The position numbers and the translations under genes are program-made. From NCBI GenBank assembly GCA_036489025.1, contig DASXGN010000010.1, positions 153,801-217,800 on the forward strand: 64,000 nt of DNA, written 5' to 3'. Of this stretch, positions 33,051 through 40,207 are shown in pieces. Origin of the DNA: Dryocola sp036489025. GTDB taxonomy: Bacteria; Pseudomonadota; Gammaproteobacteria; Enterobacterales; Enterobacteriaceae. Each line of letters starts with the position of its first letter. Positions within the stretch are counted from its first letter, which is position 1. The notes under the pieces were generated by a model. It worked only from the letters and a program-made list of their open reading frames with translations, was not told where the DNA came from and did not search any database.

Positions 33051-35162
33051 TCAGGACGTGGCCTCCGTTAAATCTATGACGCGATCGGCGCTGGCAATGG
33101 TTGATGGGCGGTGAGCAATAATAATGCGGGTAATGTTTAGCTCGCGTATGGATTGATTAATTCTGGCCTCATTATCCAAATCCAGATGGCTGGTCGCCTC
33201 GTCCAGGAACAGTATGCCCGGCTGACGATAAAGCGCGCGGGCAATCATCAGACGCTGCTTTTGTCCTCCGGACAGGTTCCCGCCCAGTTCACCAATCAGC
33301 GTTTCATATCCCATCGGCATCCGCACGATCTCTTCGTGGATATTGCAATCGATGGCGCAGGCGGTGATGCGGTCGTAGTCCTTATTCTCTTCAAAGCTAC
33401 AGATATTTTCCGCGATAGACCCGGCAAACAGCTTATCGTCCTGTAGCACGCAGGCGATACTTTGGCGGTAATTATTGAGCCCGAGGGTATGGATATCAAT
33501 ACCGTTAAAATAGACATTTCCTTCCGTCGGTTTGAGCAAGCCGCACATCACCTTCAATAAGGTGGTTTTCCCCACCCCCGAAGGCCCCACGATAGCCACA
33601 CTCTCTCCGGCCTTAACCACAATATCCAAATCGCTAAAGATAGGCCGTGATAGCCAGTCATACTGAAAGGCGACCTTTTTAACCTTAAATTCCGCAGCCT
33701 CATTAGGATGATGCGGGCGTTTTTCAGCCTCGTCCTGCTCCGGTTCAGAAAGGATAATATCAGCAACGCGTTCATTATGAAGCGACAGTAAACGCATCTG
33801 TAACAGGATATTGATCAGGCTCGACGTACGATCGGAGAACTGGCTGCGATAGGCACTGAAAGCCACAAACATACCCAGCGTCATCCCCCCATCAATCACC
33901 ATCGACGCACCGAGCCAAAGAATAATAATGTGATCGATAGCGCTGATAAAGTTGGCTAGCCCGCCGAACAGCAGTTCCAGCTTATTGGTGCGGATACGGG
34001 CATTGGTGGAATCAATATTCAGATTTAGCCAGAATTTAGATCGTAACCCAATGATCCCCAGCGCTTTTAGCGTCCCGACACCATACAGCGTTTCCATAAA
34101 GTGGGAGCCTGCTCTCGCCTCCTTGACGATTTGCTCCTCGGATGCCTGGCGGTAGCGATGGTAGGTCGTAAGACGCAGCAGCATATAGAGCAGCGTAAAA
34201 GCGCAGACGACCCAGACCAGCCAGCCGCCATAGAGCAGCATCATAATGAATACGCCGCAGGCCACGATAATATCGATGATACAGGTTACCAGGCTATCAG
34301 TTAGCGTGGTGCGAATAACGTCCAGCGAGCCCAGTCGGGACTGAATATCCCCTAGTCTGCGCTTTTCAAAGTAGCCCAGTGGCAGCTTCATTAAGTGATC
34401 GAAGACGCCAGTTTTCCACTGAACATCAATGAGCGAAGCCATCACCAGCGATGCCCAGGCCCGCAGCGTACCGATAAAGGTACGGCAGAGAATAAAGCAA
34501 AATAAGCCAAGGCAAATCAGTGAAAGCAGCTTGTGATCCGCGGCGATGATCACATGGTCCATGACCAGCTGCGTGCCCACCGGGATCAGCAAATTGATCG
34601 CCTCAATAAGCAAGCTGAAGCAAAATATTTTGCTCATAAAGCCGGGAAGCCCCTGGATATTGCTCATCATATCCCGCAGACGCATCTTGCTGCGCTTTTG
34701 CTCCCTGGAAAAGCCCGTATCCGGCCAAAGCTCAAGTGCCACCCCGGTAAAATGCCGCGACAGTTCAGACAGACCGATCGCCCTTCTGCCAAACGCCGGG
34801 TCGTGAATCACATATTTTCCGCGCCTTGCGGAAATAAGCACGACAAAGTGGCACATGTCCCAGTGGAGAATACAGGGCGTTTTAAGCTGGCGAACCTCAT
34901 TGAGATCCAGGGACAGAGGACGAGTTTTCAGATTGATTCGTTCGGCAACGTCCACCAGGATGCCCAGCGTGGCGCCGTGAGAAGAAATACCAAACCGATG
35001 ACGCAGATTAAAAAGATCGATATCCATGCCAAAATAGCGGCAGACCATAGCAAGACAGGCCAGGCCGCATTCCGCACTTTCCGTTTGCAGAATTTGTGGA
35101 ACCTTTCTGAACAGGCCAAAATTCAAGCGGTCGCGGATATAATTAAATAAAGCTCTGTTCAT
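33051..35162 (-). CDS. Peptidase-containing ABC transporter, CvaB/microcin exporter type
   Basis: A 703-residue bacteriocin-processing exporter. Residues 1 to about 135 form a C39 cysteine peptidase: oxyanion Q26, catalytic C32 (AECGLACLAMV), H105 (MCHFVVL) and D121 (IHDPAFG) are all present, so it should cut double-glycine leaders. A membrane domain of about six segments spans about 175-450. The ATPase has Walker A GPSGVGKTT (526-534), Q-loop Q574, signature LSGGQ (630-634), Walker B LFLDEATSHLD (D654, E655) and H684. E. coli CvaB has 698 residues and this architecture. Its ATG overlaps the stop of the upstream hlyD-type gene by four bases. It should export the two peptides encoded at 36620-37198. 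Confidence 0.93.
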   Translation of the reverse strand: MNRALFNYIRDRLNFGLFRKVPQILQTESAECGLACLAMVCRYFGMDIDLFNLRHRFGISSHGATLGILVDVAERINLKTRPLSLDLNEVRQLKTPCILHWDMCHFVVLISARRGKYVIHDPAFGRRAIGLSELSRHFTGVALELWPDTGFSREQKRSKMRLRDMMSNIQGLPGFMSKIFCFSLLIEAINLLIPVGTQLVMDHVIIAADHKLLSLICLGLFCFILCRTFIGTLRAWASLVMASLIDVQWKTGVFDHLMKLPLGYFEKRRLGDIQSRLGSLDVIRTTLTDSLVTCIIDIIVACGVFIMMLLYGGWLVWVVCAFTLLYMLLRLTTYHRYRQASEEQIVKEARAGSHFMETLYGVGTLKALGIIGLRSKFWLNLNIDSTNARIRTNKLELLFGGLANFISAIDHIIILWLGASMVIDGGMTLGMFVAFSAYRSQFSDRTSSLINILLQMRLLSLHNERVADIILSEPEQDEAEKRPHHPNEAAEFKVKKVAFQYDWLSRPIFSDLDIVVKAGESVAIVGPSGVGKTTLLKVMCGLLKPTEGNVYFNGIDIHTLGLNNYRQSIACVLQDDKLFAGSIAENICSFEENKDYDRITACAIDCNIHEEIVRMPMGYETLIGELGGNLSGGQKQRLMIARALYRQPGILFLDEATSHLDLDNEARINQSIRELNITRIIIAHRPSTIASADRVIDLTEATS

Positions 35163-36451
35163 TTTTTACCCCCGACGATGGGTCCCATCAGGCTACTTTG
35201 AATGTCATAAAACGGCGAGATCATCCATTGGTACAGGGGACGTTTCTCCATAAAGACCATGGCCTGTACCTTCATTCCGGTGGTTAACGTCAACGATGAA
35301 AGTCGTTGATCGTGGCTGATATCAATGATGACCTTATAAAAAGGTTCTGCCATGCCAGTTTGCTGGAGCTGGGGGGAATTGCTGTAAGAACTTAATTCCT
35401 GAGGAGAGACCGGCACGCCAGAGATGGATAGTATTTTGCCCGCAAACTGGCCGAATTTTTCAAAGGGAAATGCTTCAAAGCGCACGTTGATGTTATCCCC
35501 GACTTTGACGTAAGGAATATTGCTGTTAGGAAGCCAGAGCACCAAAAAATATCCCTGACTGTCCGCAGGTACGATTTGCGCCAGGCTATCGCCACTGTTA
35601 ATCATTTGCCCTTGGGTGACGCTCAACGATTCAATTTTTCCCTCAACCGGGGCGCTGACAATAAGCGTGCCCGTGGCATCCATCTCAGCCAACCTGCGCT
35701 GGAGATCGCTTAGTTCGTAGCGGCGCTGGGATATTTGGTTATCGAAATCCGTAGCCCGGGTAATGACCTCCCCCTTCAGACTGGTAATTTGCAGACTTTG
35801 TTGGATAAGTTGGCTATTAAGATTCTGATATACGCTCTGCTGCTGATAATACTGGTAGCGCTGATTTGTCATCTGATCGCTGTTTATTAATCCCCGACGC
35901 TTATATTCAGCATAATTATCCATGGTTGATTTCATGTCGACCATGCCTTTTTTTGCGCTCTCAACCAGCTTTTTGGTGTGATCGTAGGCATTTTCATATT
36001 GAATCTGCTGCTGCTGCATCTGCGCCAGGGTGGTGGCTTTATTCTCTTCAAGTTTCTGAATGATACCTTTAACGATCGCCGTCTGTTCCTCAGCGGTACG
36101 CAGGCTGTTTTCACTGACGTTTCCTGAATGAGTAACCCGGGCAATATCAATCTCATAGAGATAATCACCTTTTTTTACATGCTCGCCTGCCTGCTTCCAG
36201 GCATGGCTGATAAAGCCCTGACCGGGAGAAAAAACGTTAACGGCGCGGGGCAGCGAGGTGACTTCTCCCTGGACGCTTATTCTTCTGGTGTAGTCACAAA
36301 AAATAATCACAAATAGTAACAGGGAAATAAATAAAAAGGTGGCGAGGATAATAAGCCATGCGGGATACTTGCCTATCAGTAAAGCCTGTCCCAGCCAGCG
36401 AGTTTTTAAATTATCAATAGCTTCCTGACGAAATATATTTCTTTTATCCAT
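35159..36451 (-). CDS. HlyD-family membrane fusion protein, CvaA type
   Basis: A 430-residue periplasmic adaptor of a type I secretion system. It has a short cytoplasmic start, one membrane segment (about 32-52, LIILATFLFISLLLFVIIFC), a lipoyl-like half (VFSPGQGFISHAW), a long coiled-coil hairpin (about 115-265, rich in Gln, Glu and Lys), the second lipoyl half (LIVSAPVEGKIESLSVTQGQ) and a beta-barrel domain. This matches CvaA of the colicin V system in size and layout. It would join the ABC exporter to TolC. The stop overlaps the exporter start (ATGA), so the two are translationally coupled. The N-terminal MDKRNIFRQEAIDNLKTRWLG recalls the CvaA start. Confidence 0.92.
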   Translation of the reverse strand: MDKRNIFRQEAIDNLKTRWLGQALLIGKYPAWLIILATFLFISLLLFVIIFCDYTRRISVQGEVTSLPRAVNVFSPGQGFISHAWKQAGEHVKKGDYLYEIDIARVTHSGNVSENSLRTAEEQTAIVKGIIQKLEENKATTLAQMQQQQIQYENAYDHTKKLVESAKKGMVDMKSTMDNYAEYKRRGLINSDQMTNQRYQYYQQQSVYQNLNSQLIQQSLQITSLKGEVITRATDFDNQISQRRYELSDLQRRLAEMDATGTLIVSAPVEGKIESLSVTQGQMINSGDSLAQIVPADSQGYFLVLWLPNSNIPYVKVGDNINVRFEAFPFEKFGQFAGKILSISGVPVSPQELSSYSNSPQLQQTGMAEPFYKVIIDISHDQRLSSLTLTTGMKVQAMVFMEKRPLYQWMISPFYDIQSSLMGPIVGGKK

Positions 36452-36568
36452 GGCAACCTGGCTTTATTCACTTCCTGAAGTATCATTGGTGTCAGCCAAC
36501 AACGGTAAATTAAGAAAAAGAGTGGATACCAAACTATCCAATAAATATAAAAATAGCGATGGTTAAAG

Positions 36569-36588
36569 CAGGCCTGCAAACAGGCCTG
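36569..36588 (-). terminator. Hairpin between the peptide genes and the export genes
   Basis: CAGGCCTG occurs twice, at 36569-36576 and 36581-36588, around CAAA, so the copies can pair. On the minus strand CTTTAACC and, further on, a T5 follow. It may act as a partial terminator, lowering exporter expression relative to the peptides; this is inference. Confidence 0.45.
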
Positions 36589-36619
36589 AAATACGTTTTG
36601 TTTAAGGTGAGGCAGTTAA

Positions 36620-36892
36620 TTAGCGATTAAAAATACTTTCGAAGAAACCGCCGATACCTTTGCCAATCCCAGAACCAATAAGCGAACCAAGAGAGTTACC
36701 CAGGCGTGAACCTAAGTTGCCCACAATGGAAGTGCCAATAACCGGAACAATCGAACCGATAATCGACCCGACAGCCAGCCCAATTACGCTACCGAGTGAA
36801 CCACCAATAAATTCACCGGTTGAACCCAGTCCGTCCTGTATTACGCCGGAACCGCTGACGCAATTCATTTCCGCTGCTGTTAATTCATGCAT
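36620..36892 (-). CDS. Microcin-like precursor peptide 1 (double-glycine-type leader, GxxxG-rich)
   Basis: A 90-residue precursor. The 15-residue leader MHELTAAEMNCVSGS has the class II leader pattern (E-M/L-x-x-V-S-G at -8 to -2), with cleavage predicted after S15. The 75-residue mature part is extremely rich in Gly, Ser, Ile, Leu and Val, with glycine about every fourth residue (GSLGSVIGLAVGSIIGSIV), a central Pro at residue 50 and a basic end (FNR). It has no Cys, so there is no disulfide, and no serine-rich siderophore-attachment tail. AAGGAGG five to six bases upstream fixes the ATG at 36892. A frame extending to 36919 runs through a hairpin and is not the start. It probably acts as a membrane-active bacteriocin. 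Confidence 0.85.
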   Translation of the reverse strand: MHELTAAEMNCVSGSGVIQDGLGSTGEFIGGSLGSVIGLAVGSIIGSIVPVIGTSIVGNLGSRLGNSLGSLIGSGIGKGIGGFFESIFNR

Positions 36893-36904
36893 AATATCCT
36901 CCTT

Positions 36905-36935
36905 AATAGCCATAAGCACCAGGCTTATGGCTATT
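36905..36935 (-). promoter_or_regulatory. 13-bp perfect stem-loop directly before the ribosome site of peptide 1
   Basis: On the plus strand AATAGCCATAAGC (36905-36917) pairs perfectly with GCTTATGGCTATT (36923-36935) around ACCAG. On the minus-strand mRNA this stem lies between the two peptide genes, and its last base abuts the AAGGAGG of peptide 1. It may protect or punctuate the message, or tune the ratio of the two peptides. Confidence 0.7.
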
Positions 36936-36961
36936 ATATGGATTATATTTTGGCAAAACGA

Positions 36962-37198
36962 TTAGCTTTTTTTACCAAAAATACCGAAAATGCCGCCGAA
37001 CAGGCTTCCGAGAATACCCACGCCCACTTCAACAACCTGGCCAATCCCATTTCCTAGTGCGGCACCCGCTTCCTTTGCACCTTTTCCACCAACGGCTTCG
37101 ATGATAGAACCAATACCCTGGCCCAGTGCTGTACCTGCATCAGTAATAATACCTGCGCCCGATACGTCCTTTAATTCACAGCTATTAATTTCACGCAT
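36962..37198 (-). CDS. Microcin-like precursor peptide 2 (double-glycine-type leader, internally duplicated)
   Basis: A 78-residue precursor and first gene of the operon. The leader MREINSCELKDVSGA is a canonical ELxxVSG(G/A) leader with predicted cleavage after A15. The 63-residue mature part is glycine-rich and contains a duplicated unit: GTALGQGIGSIIEA at residues 22-35 and GAALGNGIGQVVEV at 45-58 (8 of 14 identical). A hydrophobic Gly/Phe stretch and a lysine-rich end (IFGIFGKKS) follow. There is no mature Cys. AGGAG seven bases upstream supports the ATG at 37198. The promoter with an overlapping Fur box begins about 74 bases upstream. Confidence 0.86.
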   Translation of the reverse strand: MREINSCELKDVSGAGIITDAGTALGQGIGSIIEAVGGKGAKEAGAALGNGIGQVVEVGVGILGSLFGGIFGIFGKKS

Positions 37199-37270
37199 AT
37201 GATGCTCCTTTTACGAACATGAAATAGTTATTTAAGATTACCATGTGTATTTTCATACAATTTAATTTTA

Positions 37271-37289
37271 GATAATGAGTATCATTAAT
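37271..37289. promoter_or_regulatory. Fur box over the microcin operon promoter
   Basis: GATAATGAGTATCATTAAT matches 15 of 19 positions of the Fur consensus GATAATGATAATCATTATC. It covers the -10 element and most of the spacer of the predicted promoter, a repressing position. Confidence 0.82.
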
Positions 37290-37300
37290 CAATAGCTCAA
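37272..37300 (-). promoter_or_regulatory. Predicted sigma70 promoter of the microcin operon
   Basis: On the minus strand, -35 TTGAGC (plus 37295-37300) and -10 CATTAT (plus 37272-37277) are separated by 17 bases. Each matches the consensus at four of six positions. Transcription would start about 65 bases before the peptide 2 ATG. Confidence 0.65.
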
Positions 37301-37608
37301 GATTAATGATTCATATTTAGTACAAATGTAAGAAATTATTACCATAAGTAAATGTCAATTTCTGATGAATTATGTTTAGTAACACAAGAAAGAATCGTCG
37401 CCGTAGTCGTCATACTCGCAACAACTAAACAAATTTGTGACACCCCAAGCGGGGGCCTGAATTAGCAGTAAATACGGTAAAAATGGCAGTCAGAGAAAAT
37501 TTTTCCGCAGAATTGCAGAAAAATTAAGCAGAAGAGACAGCTGTGGGAAGAAGAAACACCTTTGGGAACAATAATAGCAGCAGGTAAAATACTGAGTCTT
37601 TATTGCTA
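37301..37608. other. AT-rich gene-free stretch between the microcin promoter and the parE terminator
   Basis: About 300 bases with no supported gene on either strand. The longest minus-strand frame with a plausible start is 24 codons from 37410 and has only a weak ribosome site. A small CCCC-AAGC-GGGG hairpin lies around 37443-37454. I looked here for an immunity gene and did not find one. Confidence 0.5.
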
Positions 37609-37646
37609 AAAAATCGAGCAAGAGATAAACCCTTTGCCCGATTTTT
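37609..37646. terminator. Terminator after parE
   Basis: AAAAATCG and GCAA (37609-37621) pair with TTGC and CGATTTTT (37634-37646), with one mismatch. The A/T tracts allow action in both directions. Confidence 0.75.
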
Positions 37647-37689
37647 ATATCTATTTCATCGCGTAATACAAGTTTGCCGGGACGGCAGG

Positions 37690-39585
37690 TTAAACGTCCA
37701 GGTCGGCCATATCACCTTTTTCCTGCAGCCAGTTACGACGATCTTCGGAGCGTTTTTTGGCCAGCAGCATATCCATAATCGCCAGCGTTCTGTCGCTGTC
37801 TTCATCGCTGATAGTGAGCTGCACCAGGCGACGAGTATTTGGATCGAGCGTGGTTTCGCGCAGCTGTAGCGGGTTCATTTCGCCCAGACCTTTAAAGCGC
37901 TGCACGTTCGGCTTGCCTTTCTTACGCTTGAGCTGCTCAAGCACGCCGGCTTTTTCTTCTTCATCCAGCGCATAGAACACTTCTTTGCCGAGGTCGATTC
38001 GGTACAGCGGCGGCATTGCCACATAAACGTGGCCGCCTTTCACCAGCGAACGGAAATGGCGCACAAACAGCGCGCACAGCAGGGTGGCAATGTGCAGGCC
38101 ATCGGAGTCCGCATCCGCAAGAATACAAACCTTACCGTAGCGCAGCTGGCTCAGATCTTCACTGTCAGGATCGATGCCGATCGCCACAGAAATATCGTGC
38201 ACTTCCTGCGAGGCCAGCACTTCGTCAGAAGAAACCTCCCAGGTGTTAAGGATCTTACCCTTGAGCGGCATGATCGCCTGAAATTCACGGTCGCGGGCCT
38301 GTTTTGCTGAACCGCCTGCGGAGTCACCCTCTACGAGAAACAGTTCGGTACGGCTGAGATCCTGCGCGGTACAGTCGGCAAGCTTGCCTGGCAGCGCCGG
38401 GCCGCTGGTGAGTTTTTTACGCACAACCTTTTTGGCCGCACGCATCCGGCGCTGGGCGCTTGAAATGGCCAGTTCAGCCAGCTGTTCGGCGGCCTGGATG
38501 TTTTGGTTTAGCCACAGGCTAAACGCATCTTTCACCACGCCTGAAACAAAGGCCGCGCACTGACGAGACGAAAGACGTTCTTTGGTCTGCCCGGCAAACT
38601 GCGGATCCTGCATTTTTACCGACAGCACGTAGGCACAGCGCTCCCATATATCATCCGCGGAAAGTTTTACCCCGCGCGGCAGGATATTGCGGTACTCGCA
38701 GAACTCGCGCATTGCGTCGAGCAAGCCCTGGCGCAGGCCGTTAACGTGCGTCCCGCCCTGCATAGTTGGGATTAAGTTAACGTAGCTTTCGGTCAGCAGC
38801 TCGCCGCCTTCCGGCAGCCACAGCAGCGCCCAGTCAACCTGCTCGGTATCGCCGGCAAAATTGCCGACAAACGGCTCTTCCGGCAGCGTAATCAGCCCGT
38901 TTATCGCTTCGCTCAGGTAGTCCTTCAGACCATCCTGATAGCACCAGCGCTGCTCGGTGTTGTTCACCTTATCGGTAAAGGTGATTTCTACACCCGGGCA
39001 AAGTACCGCCTTGGCCTTCAGCAGGTGGCTTAAGCGCGAAACGGAGAAGCGCGGGCTGTCGAAGAATTTTTCATCCGGCCAGAAATGCACGCTGGTGCCG
39101 GTGTTGCGTTTGCCGCAGGTGCCGACAACCTCAAGCTCCTGCACTTTATCGCCGTTTTCAAAGGCAATGCTGTAAACCTGCGCGTCGCGGCGAACGGTCA
39201 CTTCCACGCGTTTGGACAGGGCGTTAACAACGGAAATCCCCACCCCGTGCAGGCCGCCGGAGAACTGATAGTTTTTATTGGAGAATTTACCGCCCGCATG
39301 CAGGCGACAAAGAATAAGTTCGACCGCAGGAACGCCTTCTTCAGGGTGGATATCCACCGGCATGCCGCGCCCGTCATCGATAACCTCTAATGACTGATCG
39401 GCATGAAGAATGACATCAACACGCTTAGCATGACCTGCCAGCGCTTCGTCCACGCTGTTATCAATGACTTCCTGGCCCAGATGGTTTGGGCGGGTGGTGT
39501 CGGTGTACATCCCCGGACGGCGGCGAACCGGCTCAAGCCCGGTGAGTACCTCAATGGCATCGGCGGTATAACTGGATTGCGTCAT
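37690..39585 (-). CDS. parE: DNA topoisomerase IV subunit B
   Basis: ATPase subunit of topoisomerase IV. The 631-residue protein has the GHKL ATPase domain (EVIDNSVDEALAG, DDGRGMPVD, GGLHGVGISVVNAL), a transducer domain, and the Toprim region with LVEGDSAGG and ILADADSDG. It matches E. coli ParE (630 residues). It stands at the head of the parE-yqiA-cpdA-yqiB-nudF block, here downstream of the other four in transcription order. The island between parE and ygiN does not disturb its 3' end, which keeps its own terminator. Confidence 0.97.
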   Translation of the reverse strand: MTQSSYTADAIEVLTGLEPVRRRPGMYTDTTRPNHLGQEVIDNSVDEALAGHAKRVDVILHADQSLEVIDDGRGMPVDIHPEEGVPAVELILCRLHAGGKFSNKNYQFSGGLHGVGISVVNALSKRVEVTVRRDAQVYSIAFENGDKVQELEVVGTCGKRNTGTSVHFWPDEKFFDSPRFSVSRLSHLLKAKAVLCPGVEITFTDKVNNTEQRWCYQDGLKDYLSEAINGLITLPEEPFVGNFAGDTEQVDWALLWLPEGGELLTESYVNLIPTMQGGTHVNGLRQGLLDAMREFCEYRNILPRGVKLSADDIWERCAYVLSVKMQDPQFAGQTKERLSSRQCAAFVSGVVKDAFSLWLNQNIQAAEQLAELAISSAQRRMRAAKKVVRKKLTSGPALPGKLADCTAQDLSRTELFLVEGDSAGGSAKQARDREFQAIMPLKGKILNTWEVSSDEVLASQEVHDISVAIGIDPDSEDLSQLRYGKVCILADADSDGLHIATLLCALFVRHFRSLVKGGHVYVAMPPLYRIDLGKEVFYALDEEEKAGVLEQLKRKKGKPNVQRFKGLGEMNPLQLRETTLDPNTRRLVQLTISDEDSDRTLAIMDMLLAKKRSEDRRNWLQEKGDMADLDV

Positions 39586-39631
39586 GGTTTATTCGTTCAG
39601 ATAGCGAAACAGGGAATCGGCCGACCCGGCC

Positions 39632-40207
39632 TCAATGCAGACCGAGGAAGTCGACAAGCTGTGTGAAATAATCTTCGAAGCCCACAAAAGCATGATTACC
39701 ACCGGATTCAACCGTCTGGCGACAGGAAGCGTAATAGGCCACCGCCTGGCGATAATCGAGCACCTCGTCACCCGTCTGTTGCAGCAGCCAGATGAGATCC
39801 GGCGCTTCGAGCGGGTCAACCTGCATGACTTTAAGATCGTAAATATGGCGAGACTCTAGCACATATTGCTGCCCGGTGTAGGGGTTCTCGTTTTCGCCGA
39901 GATAATCTGCCAGCAATTCAAAGGGGCGCACCGCAGGGTTGACCACGACCGCCGGCAGCATAAAACATTGCGACAGCCAGGTGGCATAATATCCGCCCAA
40001 AGACGAGCCAACCACGCCCAGGGATTCGCCCCCGTGCTCAAGCACCAGCGACTCCAGCAGCTCCGCGGCATCGGCGGGATACGGCGGCAACTGGGGCACG
40101 ACCATATCAATATGCGGATATCGCTCGGCAAGCCAGCTTTGCAGGCTCGTCGCCTTGGCAGAACGCGGGGAACTGTTGAAGCCGTGCAGATAGAGGAGCG
40201 TGGACAT
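39632..40207 (-). CDS. yqiA: Esterase YqiA
   Basis: Alpha/beta-hydrolase esterase acting on short acyl and CoA esters in E. coli. The 191-residue protein starts STLLYLHGFNSSPRSAKA and has the nucleophile elbow GSSLGG (S69 as nucleophile); a C-terminal GGNHAF supplies the likely catalytic His. It overlaps the cpdA stop by one base (TGATG), so it is coupled to cpdA, and it precedes parE by 46 bases on the same strand. Confidence 0.93.
   Translation of the reverse strand: MSTLLYLHGFNSSPRSAKATSLQSWLAERYPHIDMVVPQLPPYPADAAELLESLVLEHGGESLGVVGSSLGGYYATWLSQCFMLPAVVVNPAVRPFELLADYLGENENPYTGQQYVLESRHIYDLKVMQVDPLEAPDLIWLLQQTGDEVLDYRQAVAYYASCRQTVESGGNHAFVGFEDYFTQLVDFLGLH

Noticed and set aside
36660..36965. 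A 101-codon plus-strand frame opposite the microcin peptide 1 gene, rich in Pro, Glu and Ile
   Set aside because: It is the antisense of a glycine-rich gene (GGx codons read as xCC), has no ribosome site, and the minus-strand gene has a strong leader and AAGGAGG.
37336..37410. A 24-codon minus-strand frame (starts MTTTATILSCV) upstream of the microcin promoter, considered as an immunity or leader peptide
   Set aside because: The ribosome site is weak, there is no membrane segment of immunity type, and it ends before the mapped promoter elements.
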